The notes beneath the pieces are model-generated. The model was not told the origin of the DNA and did not search any database. It worked only from the letters and a program-made list of their open reading frames with translations. 64,000 nucleotides of DNA from Paucilactobacillus suebicus DSM 5007 = KCTC 3549. Lineage in GTDB: Bacteria; Bacillota; Bacilli; Lactobacillales; Lactobacillaceae. Location of the stretch: the NCBI RefSeq assembly GCF_001434475.1, contig NZ_AZGF01000003.1, positions 62,001 through 126,000 of the forward strand, written 5' to 3'. Of this stretch, positions 51,650-61,008 are shown piece after piece. Position 1 is the first letter of the stretch, and each line of letters begins with the position of its first letter. A program made the translations under genes and the position numbers.

Positions 51650-51885
51650 CTTTTTTGATCAAAATAAAAAGCCTCATCCCAAAAGGGACGAAGCTTCGCG
51701 GTACCACCCTAGTTTGCAGATAATCTGCACACTCAAAAAACTTTTTAACGGCTGTCGACCGGACACAATTGTGTCAACTTCGGAAGTGAAATTCAGATAA
51801 AACAACTAATTACCGTTCTCAGTCAGTGCCGGTAACTTCCTTTTAGTTTTCTTACCCTACTAGTTTCCATCAACATCTTTATTTG
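51650..51885 (-). promoter_or_regulatory. T-box leader of pheST
   Basis: The minus-strand leader contains the T-box antiterminator core AGGGTGGTACCGCG (51697-51710) and a competing terminator (AAGCTTCGTCCC with GGGATGAGGCTT, 51666-51696, then T-run). The stem I specifier is probably UUC (51788-51790, in GAATTTCAC), fitting phenylalanine. Uncharged tRNA-Phe would favour readthrough into pheS. Stem I extends to about 51885. Confidence 0.9.
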
Positions 51886-51926
51886 TACGTTAATTATTCT
51901 AATTAATATTCAAGCACAGGTCAAGA

Positions 51927-52262
51927 CTAATTTTCACTAAACCACTTGTCGCCCCACTGATGTGCGGCTTCCATGACAGGCGCAAGTTCTTGCCCCTTGT
52001 CCGTAAGTGAATAGTCAACTCTGCTGGTGTCATCATACGTATTACGAGTGACGATACCACAATGCTCGAGCTCCTTAAGTCTTTCAACTAGAACACGATC
52101 ACTACATTTTGAAACGCTGGCCACAAGATCCTTAAATCTCACTGACCCCTCGTTTAACAGAACTTCAATGATTAACCCATTCCACTTTTTACCCAGAATT
52201 GAAAATGTTTTTTCAAATTTTGGACAAAGCGTAAAATTTTCTACAGATTCCTTAACTGCCAC
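51927..52262 (-). CDS. HxlR-type transcriptional regulator
   Basis: The 111-residue winged-helix protein has the HxlR pattern FEKTFSILGKKWNGLIIEVLLNEGSVRFKDLVASVSKCSDRVLVERLKELEHCGIV and a short C-terminal helix. It has a Cys (CPKFEKTF) near the N-terminus, typical of HxlR redox or aldehyde sensors, plus two more in the core. The best start is GTG at 52262, eight bases after GGGAGG. It follows the HD-domain gene by 33 bases, so they may form one unit. Confidence 0.85.
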   Translation of the reverse strand: MAVKESVENFTLCPKFEKTFSILGKKWNGLIIEVLLNEGSVRFKDLVASVSKCSDRVLVERLKELEHCGIVTRNTYDDTSRVDYSLTDKGQELAPVMEAAHQWGDKWFSEN

Positions 52263-52295
52263 AAAGGCCACCTCCCTCAAGCAACATTTTTTAAA

Positions 52296-52796
52296 TTAGT
52301 TTGCACGTACGCCAATTCTTTGCATCCAATCGTCAACTCTTGCACGAAGTGGTGAGAAGAATTCATGTTCGGCCTCGTAATCATCGACCAAAGAAACCAA
52401 CAAGCTTTCTTTATACTTTGGTAGAGCAAGTGTTGCTCCAAACATATGCTTTAAAATAATGTCTTTTTCCATATCATTTAATGGTGTAATTTTTTCCGCG
52501 TTCCTTAATGCCACTCGAGGATGAATGAAGGCATGAGAACCGAGGTTAAATTTCGTTGTGCGCCAGTCATAGTAAAACAAATCGTGTAATAGGCCGGCAC
52601 GAGCGACACTTCGATAATCCAAATGCATTTTTTTAGCAAGTTCGTAACTATCAAATGAAACAGCAATTGAATGGTCTAGCCGATTCGAATGATGATGCTG
52701 AGTATACTGTGATAGTTTTTGAACGGCAGGATTACGCAGTAAATCTGAAACAATTTCAACATATTCCTGATCTTCTTGCCAAATATTTTTTTTCAT
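52296..52796 (-). CDS. HD-domain hydrolase
   Basis: The 166-residue protein has the HD metal set. HHHSNRLDHSIAVSF is followed by RAGLLHDLFYYDW, which holds the HD dyad, and then HAFIHPRVAL and DMEKDIILKHMFG. It is likely a phosphohydrolase for a nucleotide or similar substrate, which is not visible. AGGGG lies six bases before the ATG. It is co-oriented with the HxlR gene. Confidence 0.82.
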   Translation of the reverse strand: MKKNIWQEDQEYVEIVSDLLRNPAVQKLSQYTQHHHSNRLDHSIAVSFDSYELAKKMHLDYRSVARAGLLHDLFYYDWRTTKFNLGSHAFIHPRVALRNAEKITPLNDMEKDIILKHMFGATLALPKYKESLLVSLVDDYEAEHEFFSPLRARVDDWMQRIGVRAN

Positions 52797-52887
52797 ACAG
52801 AGCCCCTTTTCTTAATTCTGTCAACATGATACACGCATTTGCAGAAAAAGCAAAGCTTTTAGCTCTTTAATGGCTGATTTTTAATAA

Positions 52888-53664
52888 TCATTTGATGTTT
52901 TGATTTAACTGAAACATTAAAATTCCTGCTGAAACGGCTACGTTAAGTGATTCGGCTCGACCATTCATCGGGATATACAAATTAGAAGTCGTTTGAGATA
53001 AGATATTGTCACTTAGACCGTTGCCCTCATTACCCATTACCAGAGCAAAGCTACCTGCAGGAGCCACATCACGAAAGTTCTTAGCTTCAGGATTTAACTG
53101 AGTGCCATAAATTGGAAAATGTTGTTTTTTAAATAATTCTATCCATTCATCTAAATTACCATGGCGTAGTGTTAGGTGAAATTGGCTACCCTGCATGGAG
53201 CGCACAACTTTTGGCGAATATAGATCAGCTGTTTTACTTCCTGCAACGACTCCTGTGAACCCCGCAGCATCAGCAGTTCTAACCATAGTACCAATGTTGC
53301 CAGGATCCTGAACTTGATCCAAGAACAACCATGCTCCTCTGCTTGATTCCGGTATATCAAACTGATCAGTTGGTAATTCTACTTCTGCAGCAATACCTTG
53401 TGGTGTAACAGTGTCTGTAATGGCACGCATTATTTCATCAGTAACCTCATAAATAGGAAAATCACGTGTTACAATATCATCATGTTCCTCAAGCTGATCA
53501 GATGTGATGATCAGTGATTTAACGTTAACATTGGCGGTTAGTGCTTCATTAATAAGGTGCCAGCCATCTAATAGGTAGGTACCTGTTTTTTTTCGTTGCT
53601 TCCGTGTTAACAATTTTTTCCAGTCTTTAACGTGCTGGTTATGCAAAGATATAATTTTTTCCAA
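52888..53664 (-). CDS. TrmH/SpoU family RNA methyltransferase
   Basis: The 258-residue protein has an N-terminal SpoU substrate-binding domain (KKLLTRKQRKKTGTYLLDGWHLINEALTANV) and the SpoU knot. Motifs are LDQVQDPGNIGTMVRTADAAGFTGVV, FALVMGNEGNGLSDNIL and IPMNGRAESLNVAVSAGILMFQL. It adds a 2'-O-methyl group to rRNA or tRNA. The best start is TTG at 53664, nine bases after GGAG; the longer ATG at 53688 is weaker. It is divergent from acyP. Confidence 0.9.
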   Translation of the reverse strand: MEKIISLHNQHVKDWKKLLTRKQRKKTGTYLLDGWHLINEALTANVNVKSLIITSDQLEEHDDIVTRDFPIYEVTDEIMRAITDTVTPQGIAAEVELPTDQFDIPESSRGAWLFLDQVQDPGNIGTMVRTADAAGFTGVVAGSKTADLYSPKVVRSMQGSQFHLTLRHGNLDEWIELFKKQHFPIYGTQLNPEAKNFRDVAPAGSFALVMGNEGNGLSDNILSQTTSNLYIPMNGRAESLNVAVSAGILMFQLNQNIK

Positions 53665-53729
53665 TATAATCAACTCCAGTATCCTCAATTATATATCATA
53701 TTAAACTTGGTAGAAAGGCAATATAAAAA

Positions 53730-53999
53730 ATGAAATCGGTTCAGATCAATGTTCAAGGTATTGTTCAAGGCGTCGGATTTAGGTGGTCGGTTAGCAAAGA
53801 AGCTAGAGACTTAGCAATTGTTGGATTAATCAGCAATTTAAGTGATGGAACTGTGTATATTGAAGCACAAGGCTCTGCGGAGCATATTGACCAACTCATT
53901 GATTTCATTAAAAAAGGTCCGACTCCTTTTGCAAAGATATATCACATGGATGTAAACACCCAGCAGATTAAAAAATACAAACGATTTTATATAAAATAA
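53730..53999 (+). CDS. acyP: Acylphosphatase
   Basis: The 89-residue enzyme hydrolyses acyl phosphates. It has the catalytic Arg in VQGVGFRWSVSKEA and the Asn in GLISNLSDGTVYIEAQG. Length is normal. It lies directly upstream of yidC on the same strand, a pairing common in lactobacilli. Confidence 0.95.
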   Translation: MKSVQINVQGIVQGVGFRWSVSKEARDLAIVGLISNLSDGTVYIEAQGSAEHIDQLIDFIKKGPTPFAKIYHMDVNTQQIKKYKRFYIK

Positions 54000-54116
54000 A
54001 ACGGCATCACTACTAGGTAACTGGATAATTGTTAGAAAAGTTAGTGGCATTTATCGTTTAAGTACGGTATAGTGTTAAGCGTTTATGAAAATGAGTTAAA
54101 GGAATTGGTTAATTTA

Positions 54117-55076
54117 ATGAAAAATAAGAAACTTTCGGTCATATCTGTTCTTACAGTTGCTGCATTACTCCTCAGCGGATGTGTTAGAACTAAGAACGGT
54201 AAACCATATGGAATGATTTATGATTACTTGGCAAAACCCACTCAGCATTTGATGGAGTGGATTTCCAACTTTTTCGGTGGTAATTATGGTTGGGCAATCA
54301 TCATCATTGTCTTTATTGTGAGAATGGTATTGTTGCCAGTTATGATTAGTCAAATGAAAAAATCAACCATTCAGCAAGAAAAGATGAGTATGGTTGGTCC
54401 ACAAATGCGTGAAATTCAAGCTCGTCAGAAAAAAGCAAAGACTCCCGAGGAACAGGCAGCTGTCAGTCAAGAAATGATGGCACTGTATCGCGAAAATGGC
54501 ATCAGTATGACTGGCGGCATTGGGTGCCTGCCATTACTGATCCAAATGCCTGTGTTTGCAGCTTTATATGCTGCAATTCGTTATTCACCGGAACTGTCGA
54601 GTGCCTCATTTATGGGAATTAAACTTGGTAGTCCAAGTATCTTACTAGCGGTATTATCGTTTATCGCGTATTTGGTTCAAGCGTGGCTATCACTTGTTGG
54701 GCTACCAGAAGATCAGAAGAAACAAATGCGGTTCACAATGCTTCTCAGTCCCGTGATGATTCTGTTCTTTACCATGTCGTCGTCTGCTGGACTTGGCCTT
54801 TACTTCTTTATTGGTGGTCTTTTTGCAATTATCCAAACCATTATCATCAATATGTACCGTCCAAGAATTAGACATAACATTGAAAAAGAGTTAAAGAAAA
54901 ACCCACCTAAGAAAATTGTCAAGCCAACTCCCGTACCTGTTGTAGCCGAAGAAACAAAGCCAACAGGAACTAAAGACAGCATTGAACAACTTAAAAATAC
55001 TACTGATAACGAACAAGATAAAAATACGAAACCAAAGAAAAATCGTAACCAGGGTAAACAACATCATAAATCATAA
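54117..55076 (+). CDS. yidC: Membrane protein insertase YidC (Oxa1 family)
   Basis: The 319-residue protein is a lipoprotein insertase. Its signal peptide ends with the lipobox LLSGC (about 19-23). Five TM segments follow, with GWAIIIIVFIVRMVLLPVM and GGIGCLPLLIQMPVFAALYAAI carrying the conserved Arg and hydrophilic groove. A basic tail (about 265-319) binds ribosomes. I chose the ATG at 54117, which gives the proper signal sequence; an ATG at 54072 adds 15 residues. It acts with or without SecYEG. Confidence 0.95.
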   Translation: MKNKKLSVISVLTVAALLLSGCVRTKNGKPYGMIYDYLAKPTQHLMEWISNFFGGNYGWAIIIIVFIVRMVLLPVMISQMKKSTIQQEKMSMVGPQMREIQARQKKAKTPEEQAAVSQEMMALYRENGISMTGGIGCLPLLIQMPVFAALYAAIRYSPELSSASFMGIKLGSPSILLAVLSFIAYLVQAWLSLVGLPEDQKKQMRFTMLLSPVMILFFTMSSSAGLGLYFFIGGLFAIIQTIIINMYRPRIRHNIEKELKKNPPKKIVKPTPVPVVAEETKPTGTKDSIEQLKNTTDNEQDKNTKPKKNRNQGKQHHKS

Positions 55077-55239
55077 TTCACAAAAAATTTGAGTCTACAT
55101 TAATGACGTTATAGTAATCAATGTCAAAAGTGTAGGCCCTATTTTTTTGCTCAGATGATTTAGCTCTAGATAGTGCCTTGATGCTACCTTAATTACTTTG
55201 TTTGAGTTGATGATAAAAAAATGAACAACAAGTTACAAA

Positions 55240-55277
55240 AACAGGGGTTCAAGCATTTGATTGCTTGAATCCCTGTT
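55240..55277 (-). terminator. Terminator of arlRS
   Basis: AACAGGGGTTCAAGCA pairs with TGCTTGAATCCCTGTT (one mismatch) around a six-base loop, four bases after the kinase stop. A T-run follows on the minus strand. Confidence 0.85.
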
Positions 55278-55280
55278 AAA

Positions 55281-56771
55281 TTAATCATCAAGACTTTGGA
55301 CGTCTTCTTTAATTACCGGTAAAGTAACCTTGAATAAGGATCCATATCCCGCCGAACTTTCTAGTGCAATGTCACCGTGGTAGCCCTCAATCAGCCTCTT
55401 AGCAATTGATAATCCTAGACCATTGCCACCTTTTTTCCGACTTCTAGCCTTATCTACTCTGTAAAAACGATTGAACACTTTATCCATGTTATCTTGTGAA
55501 ATACCTTCACCAAAATCTTGTACACCAATCTCAACATTATTGAGTGTTCTAGAAAGTGATAAATGAATTTCTTTCCTAGTTGTCGAGTACTTAACGGCAT
55601 TATCGCAAAGAATGATTAATATTTGCTCCAGATGGTCGCGATAAATCTTTGCAATCGTGGGTTCTTTTAAATCATCATCAATTGTAAAAACAAAATCTGG
55701 ATGTATCATTTTAAAATTATTATAGACTTGGTGGACTACCTCACCAACATCAGTCTTTTCATCTCTGAAGTTAATTTCAACTTGCTCTGCCCGACTCAAA
55801 TCCAGCATTTCCTGGACAAGATCCTGCATTCGTTTTGTTTCCTTTAAAGAAGCATCAAGTGATTCACTAAGAATCTTTGGGTCATCCTTTCCCCACCGAT
55901 TAAGCATCTCCATGTGCCCTTGAATAATGGCCACAGGTGTCCTTAGTTCATGTGAAACATCTTCCACAAACTGTGACTGCTGCTCAATATAGCGTTGCAT
56001 TCTATCAAGCATTTCATTAAACATGTTGCCTAAATCAGATAATTCATCATTCCGATGCATTTTTGGAACTCTATGATTATCTGTTGGGTCATCGCGAATC
56101 CTGCTGACCGTATCATGAATCTCATCAATTGGACGCAATAGAAAGTACGACAATACATATCCAAGCAACCCACTAGCAATAACGACCAGTACTAAAACAA
56201 GCATTGAAATCATTAATAACCTGTCGGCTACTTGATAATATCCTCTTAGACTACTAGTAACCTGAATATATCCAGTTAATTTGTTAGTTTTATTTTGATA
56301 AACTGGAATTCTTCCGACAATGCTCTTACGAGAATTTGTTTTAACTAAACTAACAGTTTTCTTACTTGTCTTTTGGAAAGTACGAGACTTGTTACTTCCA
56401 GCAGTAGTAAATATTTGTTGTCCACTGGGGTCGTAAACTGTAATTGATAAATCAGAAACACTGAGTCCGTTAATAACGCCTTCAGTTGTGTTAGATTTTT
56501 CGGTTCGGTCAGCAAGCCCATCGCTAGCTCTAATTAACTGCTGTACATGCTTATTGGTAAGCTTACTGTCACTACTAGCAAGACGTTTTTCAACAGAAAC
56601 GAGTGATCGATTAACAGAACTTTGTTCACGCTTCAAAAGGTCACTTGTAAAAGATTGAAACAGTACAAAAGTCAACAATGCAAATATAAGTAACGCACCC
56701 AAAGCAGTCCCCAGTGCCCATTTTACTTTTAGTGACATTCTGTATTCAGATGTACTTTTTTTCAAACTCAT
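55281..56771 (-). CDS. arlS: Sensor histidine kinase (ArlS-like)
   Basis: The 496-residue kinase has TM1 (about 17-40), an extracellular domain (about 40-185), TM2 (about 188-212) and HAMP (about 213-265). HisKA follows with phospho-His in FVEDVSHELRTPVAIIQGHM, then HATPase_c with NAVKYS, DFGEGIS and GGNGLGLSIAKRLIEG. It phosphorylates the response regulator encoded just upstream (23-base gap). The layout and partner match staphylococcal ArlS. The signal is unknown. Confidence 0.88.
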   Translation of the reverse strand: MSLKKSTSEYRMSLKVKWALGTALGALLIFALLTFVLFQSFTSDLLKREQSSVNRSLVSVEKRLASSDSKLTNKHVQQLIRASDGLADRTEKSNTTEGVINGLSVSDLSITVYDPSGQQIFTTAGSNKSRTFQKTSKKTVSLVKTNSRKSIVGRIPVYQNKTNKLTGYIQVTSSLRGYYQVADRLLMISMLVLVLVVIASGLLGYVLSYFLLRPIDEIHDTVSRIRDDPTDNHRVPKMHRNDELSDLGNMFNEMLDRMQRYIEQQSQFVEDVSHELRTPVAIIQGHMEMLNRWGKDDPKILSESLDASLKETKRMQDLVQEMLDLSRAEQVEINFRDEKTDVGEVVHQVYNNFKMIHPDFVFTIDDDLKEPTIAKIYRDHLEQILIILCDNAVKYSTTRKEIHLSLSRTLNNVEIGVQDFGEGISQDNMDKVFNRFYRVDKARSRKKGGNGLGLSIAKRLIEGYHGDIALESSAGYGSLFKVTLPVIKEDVQSLDD

Positions 56772-56794
56772 GGCAGACTACTCCATTTTAAATA

Positions 56795-57481
56795 TTATGA
56801 CCTAATTACGTATCCTGTACCACGGACGGTCTGAATATAACTTCTTTCTCCAGAACGGTCAATTTTATTTCTCAAGTAACGGATGTAAACATCAACAACG
56901 TTAGTTTCTACTTGTGATTCATATCCCCAAACACGTTTAAGTAGAACGTCACGTGACATTACTACATTGACGTTTTCCATCAAAATGAGAAGAAGCTCAT
57001 ATTCACGTTTTGTGAGATTAATAATTTCTTTGCCTCGTCTGACAACTCTATTTTCTTTTTCAATAGTAAGATCACGGTAAGTAACCGTAGTCTTTGGTGT
57101 TTCATTACCGCCACCTTCAATGTGAATGCGACGTAACAAAGCCCGTACACGAGCAAGCAATTCTTCAATTGCAAATGGTTTAACAATGTAATCATCCGCA
57201 CCATGATCTAAGCCAGATACGCGATCAATAACTGAATCACGTGCTGTCATCATGACAATTGGTGTACTTTTAACTTCACGAACTCGACGTGCAACTTCGA
57301 TACCATTTAGTTCTGGCAACATTAAATCTAGTAAAATTACATCGAAATCTTGCTCCAAAGCAGCATCCAATCCTGCTCTACCATCAAGTTCAACATCTGT
57401 TTCGTAGCCTTCGTGTTGAAGTTCTAGTTCAACAAAACGGGCTAAGTTTTCTTCATCTTCAATTATTAAAATTCTGCTCAT
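56795..57481 (-). CDS. arlR: OmpR-type response regulator (ArlR-like)
   Basis: The 228-residue regulator has a receiver domain (1-120) with D52 as phospho-acceptor, the conserved acidic pair near residue 10, and K in DDYIVKPF. A winged-helix output domain (about 130-228, VETNVVDVYIRYLRNKIDRSGERSYIQTVRGTGYVIR) follows. The sequence is close to S. aureus ArlR as I remember it. It is transcribed with its kinase and is divergent from adhP. Confidence 0.9.
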   Translation of the reverse strand: MSRILIIEDEENLARFVELELQHEGYETDVELDGRAGLDAALEQDFDVILLDLMLPELNGIEVARRVREVKSTPIVMMTARDSVIDRVSGLDHGADDYIVKPFAIEELLARVRALLRRIHIEGGGNETPKTTVTYRDLTIEKENRVVRRGKEIINLTKREYELLLILMENVNVVMSRDVLLKRVWGYESQVETNVVDVYIRYLRNKIDRSGERSYIQTVRGTGYVIRS

Positions 57482-57830
57482 GAGTCTTTCACTCCTACTA
57501 TTATTTCTCTAATTCTTGCGTCACACATTTTTTACATACATTAAATATTTTATCATAATTACTTAATCAAATATAGCGAATACCACATGTTTTCATTATT
57601 TGCATCACTTTTTGATGGCGTACATACAAATTTAATTTTTATTAAATTACTATGTGAATTTAATATGTTATTGTAGAAGCCCTTGTATCAAGGAGTTATC
57701 AGAAAGAAAACGGTTAATATTTTTGCCAATGTGTATAGTTTCACTTGAAATACATGCAAAAATTTGCTAAGCTCAAACTGTAATATATCGAAAGCGATAT
57801 AAATTCTATTTCTGAAAGAGGTTAAAAAGT
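57482..57830. other. Long divergent promoter region of arlR and adhP
   Basis: The 349 AT-rich bases hold no gene. TATATCG-AAAG-CGATATA (57784-57801) is a perfect dyad 29 bases before adhP and fits six of eight conserved cre positions at 57789-57802. A second cre-like site, AGAAAACGGTTAAT, is at 57705-57718, and TTTCACTTGAAA at 57739-57750 is a short dyad. CcpA control of adhP is plausible but unproven. Confidence 0.5.
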
Positions 57831-58847
57831 ATGAAAGCTGCTATTGTACGTGACCCAGTTGACGGATATGTTGATATTGTTGAAAAGGAATTACGCCCAC
57901 TAGAACATGGTGAAGCTCTTGTCGATGTTGAATATTGTGGCCTTTGCCACACTGATTTACACGTTGCTGCCGGTGATTTTGGTAAAGTTCCTGGCCGTGT
58001 TATTGGACACGAAGGTGTTGGCCGTGTAAGTAAGGTTGGACCTGGTGTTACAAACTTAAAAATTGGTGATCGTGTATCAATCGCTTGGTTCTTTGGTGGA
58101 TGTGGCCACTGTGAATACTGCTTAACCGGTCGTGAAACACTTTGCCGCAACGTTCGCAATGCTGGATTTACTGTTGATGGCGCTATGGCTCAACAATGTA
58201 TCGTTGATGCAAATTACGCTGTTAAAGTTCCAGATGGCTTAGACCCTGTTGAAGCTAGTTCAATTACTTGTGCCGGTGTCACAATGTACAAGGCATTGAA
58301 AGTTGGTAACACAAAGCCTGGTGACTGGGTTTCAGTTGTTGGCTGTGGTGGTTTAGGTAACTTAGCTATTCAATATGCTAAGAACGTCTTTGGTGCTCAC
58401 GTCGTTGCGGTTGATGGTAACCCTGACAAATTGGCTGCAGCTGAAAAATTAGGTGCCGATGTTTTGATCAACCGTCATGATGACAATGTTGCAGAACAAA
58501 TTCAAGAAAAGGTCGGCGGAGTTAACAATGCCCAAGTAACTGCGGTTACTGCTAGCGCATTTACTGCAGCCGTTGATTCACTTCGTCCAGACGGACGCCT
58601 AGTTGCTGTTGCCCTTCCTCAAGGTGACATGGAACTTAACATTGCTAAAACAGTTCTTGATGGTATTCAAGTAGCTGGTTCACTTGTTGGGACTCGTCAA
58701 GACCTTGCTGAAGCATTCCAATTTGGTGCTGAAGGAAAAGTTCACCCTATCGTTCACACTCGTAAGTTAAGCGAAGTTAACGATATCATTAACGAAATGA
58801 AAGCAGGAAAGATTGTTGGCCGTGAAGTTGTCGACATGTCTAAATAA
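57831..58847 (+). CDS. adhP: Zinc-dependent alcohol dehydrogenase AdhP
   Basis: The 338-residue enzyme interconverts ethanol and acetaldehyde with NAD. Catalytic Zn ligands are C39 (GLCHTD), H60 (GHE) and C147, and the structural Zn ligands are C91, C94, C97 and C105. [16 protein letters not shown] binds the cofactor. Codons are strongly biased (GGT, CGT, GCT), unlike the neighbours, which suggests high expression. A dyad with a cre-like centre precedes it, and a strong terminator follows. Confidence 0.95.
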   Translation: MKAAIVRDPVDGYVDIVEKELRPLEHGEALVDVEYCGLCHTDLHVAAGDFGKVPGRVIGHEGVGRVSKVGPGVTNLKIGDRVSIAWFFGGCGHCEYCLTGRETLCRNVRNAGFTVDGAMAQQCIVDANYAVKVPDGLDPVEASSITCAGVTMYKALKVGNTKPGDWVSVVGCGGLGNLAIQYAKNVFGAHVVAVDGNPDKLAAAEKLGADVLINRHDDNVAEQIQEKVGGVNNAQVTAVTASAFTAAVDSLRPDGRLVAVALPQGDMELNIAKTVLDGIQVAGSLVGTRQDLAEAFQFGAEGKVHPIVHTRKLSEVNDIINEMKAGKIVGREVVDMSK

Positions 58848-58861
58848 GACCTACTAAAATG

Positions 58862-58898
58862 AAAAGGATCTAGTCGTTTGACTAGATCCTTTTTTTTG
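58862..58898 (+). terminator. Terminator of adhP
   Basis: AAAAGGATCTAGTC pairs perfectly with GACTAGATCCTTTT, with a four-base loop and eight T. Confidence 0.95.
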
Positions 58899-58914
58899 CT
58901 AAAATTTACAAATT

Positions 58915-58956
58915 AAAAAGCATCATTCAGGTCCGGCGCCATGAATGATGCTTTTT
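58915..58956 (-). terminator. Terminator of yceD-rpmF
   Basis: AAAAAGCATCATTCA and TGAATGATGCTTTTT form a perfect 15-bp stem around a 12-base loop, with a T-run on the minus strand after rpmF. Confidence 0.9.
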
Positions 58957-58972
58957 ATATTTCTAATTGTTA

Positions 58973-59152
58973 TTACTTGCTAGTATTAACAACTTGCTTA
59001 CCGTCATAGTAACCACAACTTGGGCATACCATGTGTGATTTACGTAACTCACCACAGTTTGGGCAAGGGGTCAAACCAGGAACACTAAGTTTGATGTGAC
59101 CACGACGCATATCACGTTTTGTTCTTGAAGTTTTACGCTTTGGGACAGCCAT
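58973..59152 (-). CDS. rpmF: Ribosomal protein L32
   Basis: The 59-residue protein begins [19 protein letters not shown] and carries two zinc-ribbon pairs, CPNC and CPSC ([18 protein letters not shown]), so it is the zinc-binding C+ form. An AGGTGG-type ribosome site precedes the ATG at 59152. It follows yceD by 46 bases, the usual pair. It is missed by long-ORF searches because of its length. Confidence 0.96.
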   Translation of the reverse strand: MAVPKRKTSRTKRDMRRGHIKLSVPGLTPCPNCGELRKSHMVCPSCGYYDGKQVVNTSK

Positions 59153-59198
59153 TATGCCACCTCCTTATCATGATTTTGTCCACTAATATAACAGTCCG

Positions 59199-59759
59199 CT
59201 AATCATCATTGTTACTATCCTGATCAGGAAATAATTCTTTTAATTTAGCGAGACGTGGATCAACTTTTTTAGATTCTGTCTCGTTAGCAACATATTCCTC
59301 TTCAGAAATGACTTCCCACCCATTACCAGCAGGAAATTCATTACTTTGTTGCTCCTCTTTAGACAGAACTTGCATTGGAATTTGTAAAACAATATTTTCA
59401 GCGACAGCTTCATCGAGATCAATCATTTTATCATCATCCAACACGATAACCGTATCTGAATCTTCATACTTTTTAACGTGTTCAGCATCACCTAAGTAAA
59501 ACTCGGTGTACTTAAACGAAAGTGGAAGATCCACCGGCCGTAGCGAACGCGATGACGGAACTGTAATGGTGGTTTCAACTTTTAACGTAACCATTACATC
59601 ACCTTTGTCATAACTAAGATATCCTGAGATTTTAACAGGTTTAACTGCCAGAATGTCCTCAGGAAAGCGTTCGGTAAGTAATGCACTCAAATCCAGAGTA
59701 CTATCCAACTGAAGTGGTTCATCCTGATATCTTTGCAGTTCATTTAATGACCATTTCAT
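59199..59759 (-). CDS. yceD: YceD family protein (DUF177)
   Basis: The 186-residue acidic protein has the DUF177 pattern (MKWSLNELQRYQDEPLQLDSTLDLSALLTERFPEDILAVKPVKISGYL shortened: start MKWSLNELQRYQ, later SRSLRPVDLPLSFKYTEFY and VDPRLAKLKELF at the end). It is linked to 23S rRNA accumulation and to fatty acid or ribosome genes. AGGAGG precedes the ATG at 59759. It pairs with rpmF. Confidence 0.88.
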   Translation of the reverse strand: MKWSLNELQRYQDEPLQLDSTLDLSALLTERFPEDILAVKPVKISGYLSYDKGDVMVTLKVETTITVPSSRSLRPVDLPLSFKYTEFYLGDAEHVKKYEDSDTVIVLDDDKMIDLDEAVAENIVLQIPMQVLSKEEQQSNEFPAGNGWEVISEEEYVANETESKKVDPRLAKLKELFPDQDSNNDD

Positions 59760-59833
59760 GGTACTTCCTCCTAATGCAACACGTTTCATTATACGTGAGC
59801 GTATTTTGATTGTCAATGTTTTTTCCTTGACAC

Positions 59834-60973
59834 CTACAATAATATTATTGGCTTGCGTTTCATATCTTGTTGCTCAGAGTGATTAATCATTTGGTACATT
59901 TTGCCAGCCCTAAAATCAAGTTGTGCAACACCAACTTTTTGATCTCGACTCAAACGTGTGAATGCCTGCATATGCAACTTTTTCCTGATTTCATGTAGGT
60001 ACTGCTGACCACGTCTATTAAAGCCTAATATGCGAATATATGGAGTCTGATAATGTTCTGACATTTCACCATCCGTAATATGAAGTAAAGCATAGAGGCT
60101 AACACGAATCAACCTTGAATAAGTGTACCTTTTTGTTTTTAACTCACGAATAAATTCATCAAACGATGATGCGTTTTCAGCTACGCTCTTCATACGATAC
60201 TCTAAACCTTCAGCCATTTGGTAGATTCCACAAAGCTCTGACACCGGTGACTGAATTAAAGTGTACCTCAAATATGGATATAAATTTTCCCAAGTACCCA
60301 ATTTTTTTATATTCAGTAAATCTTTTTTGGTTATATCAGGAACAGAGTTAACAAAATCAAAAGACCCATTAGCAATGCTGCTTCTAATTGAACTGGCGCT
60401 AGAGAAACGGCCGCTAATCTCTAAATCGTGGTACTTATTGCCAATTCTTTTAATTGGCAATAAGTTGGCGCTTGCATGAATTGATTTTTTTGCTTTAAAG
60501 TAGCTGAATGCCAAAATGTCATTGGGATCGGTCAACTCGATCCCCGTGTTTTGTTTTAATTGTTCATTAAAAGCAGTTGCAAACGTTTCGTTATAGAGCT
60601 CAAACTGATTTTTATCAAAATTTTTTTCTGATCTAACTAATCTTTCAAAGTTCCAATCAGAATGTTCTGCACCAAAGACAATATCAGATACTTTCAGAGC
60701 ATCCAAAATTGTAAGCGCACCTTGTGCAAATAAATGTGAAGGCTGTACTGAAAACGCAAGCGGCAACTCCACAACGACATCAATACCGTTGTGTAACGCT
60801 TCATTTGCACGATGCCACTTGTCTAATATAGTGGGTTCTCCACGTTGAGTGAAATTACCGCTCATGGCTGCAATTGTTACATCTGCATTGGTATTCTTTT
60901 TGGCTTCTTCAATGTGATATTGATGACCATTATGAAACGGATTGTATTCAGCAATTATTCCAACAGCCTTCAC
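59834..60973 (-). CDS. tmcAL: tRNA(Met) cytidine acetate ligase TmcAL
   Basis: The 379-residue enzyme acetylates C34 of elongator tRNA-Met using acetate and ATP. It has the nucleotidyltransferase motif NPFHNGH (H14 and H17, about 11-17), AAMSGNFTQRGEPTILDKWHRA, and FGAEHSDW. A C-terminal helical tRNA-binding region (about 230-379) follows. It is the last gene of the yqeH-yhbY-nadD-yqeK-rsfS-methyltransferase-tmcAL block. Confidence 0.93.
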   Translation of the reverse strand: MKAVGIIAEYNPFHNGHQYHIEEAKKNTNADVTIAAMSGNFTQRGEPTILDKWHRANEALHNGIDVVVELPLAFSVQPSHLFAQGALTILDALKVSDIVFGAEHSDWNFERLVRSEKNFDKNQFELYNETFATAFNEQLKQNTGIELTDPNDILAFSYFKAKKSIHASANLLPIKRIGNKYHDLEISGRFSSASSIRSSIANGSFDFVNSVPDITKKDLLNIKKLGTWENLYPYLRYTLIQSPVSELCGIYQMAEGLEYRMKSVAENASSFDEFIRELKTKRYTYSRLIRVSLYALLHITDGEMSEHYQTPYIRILGFNRRGQQYLHEIRKKLHMQAFTRLSRDQKVGVAQLDFRAGKMYQMINHSEQQDMKRKPIILL

Positions 60974-61008
60974 AGATATTCACCCACTAACTTTAGTTAA
61001 TCAAATAG

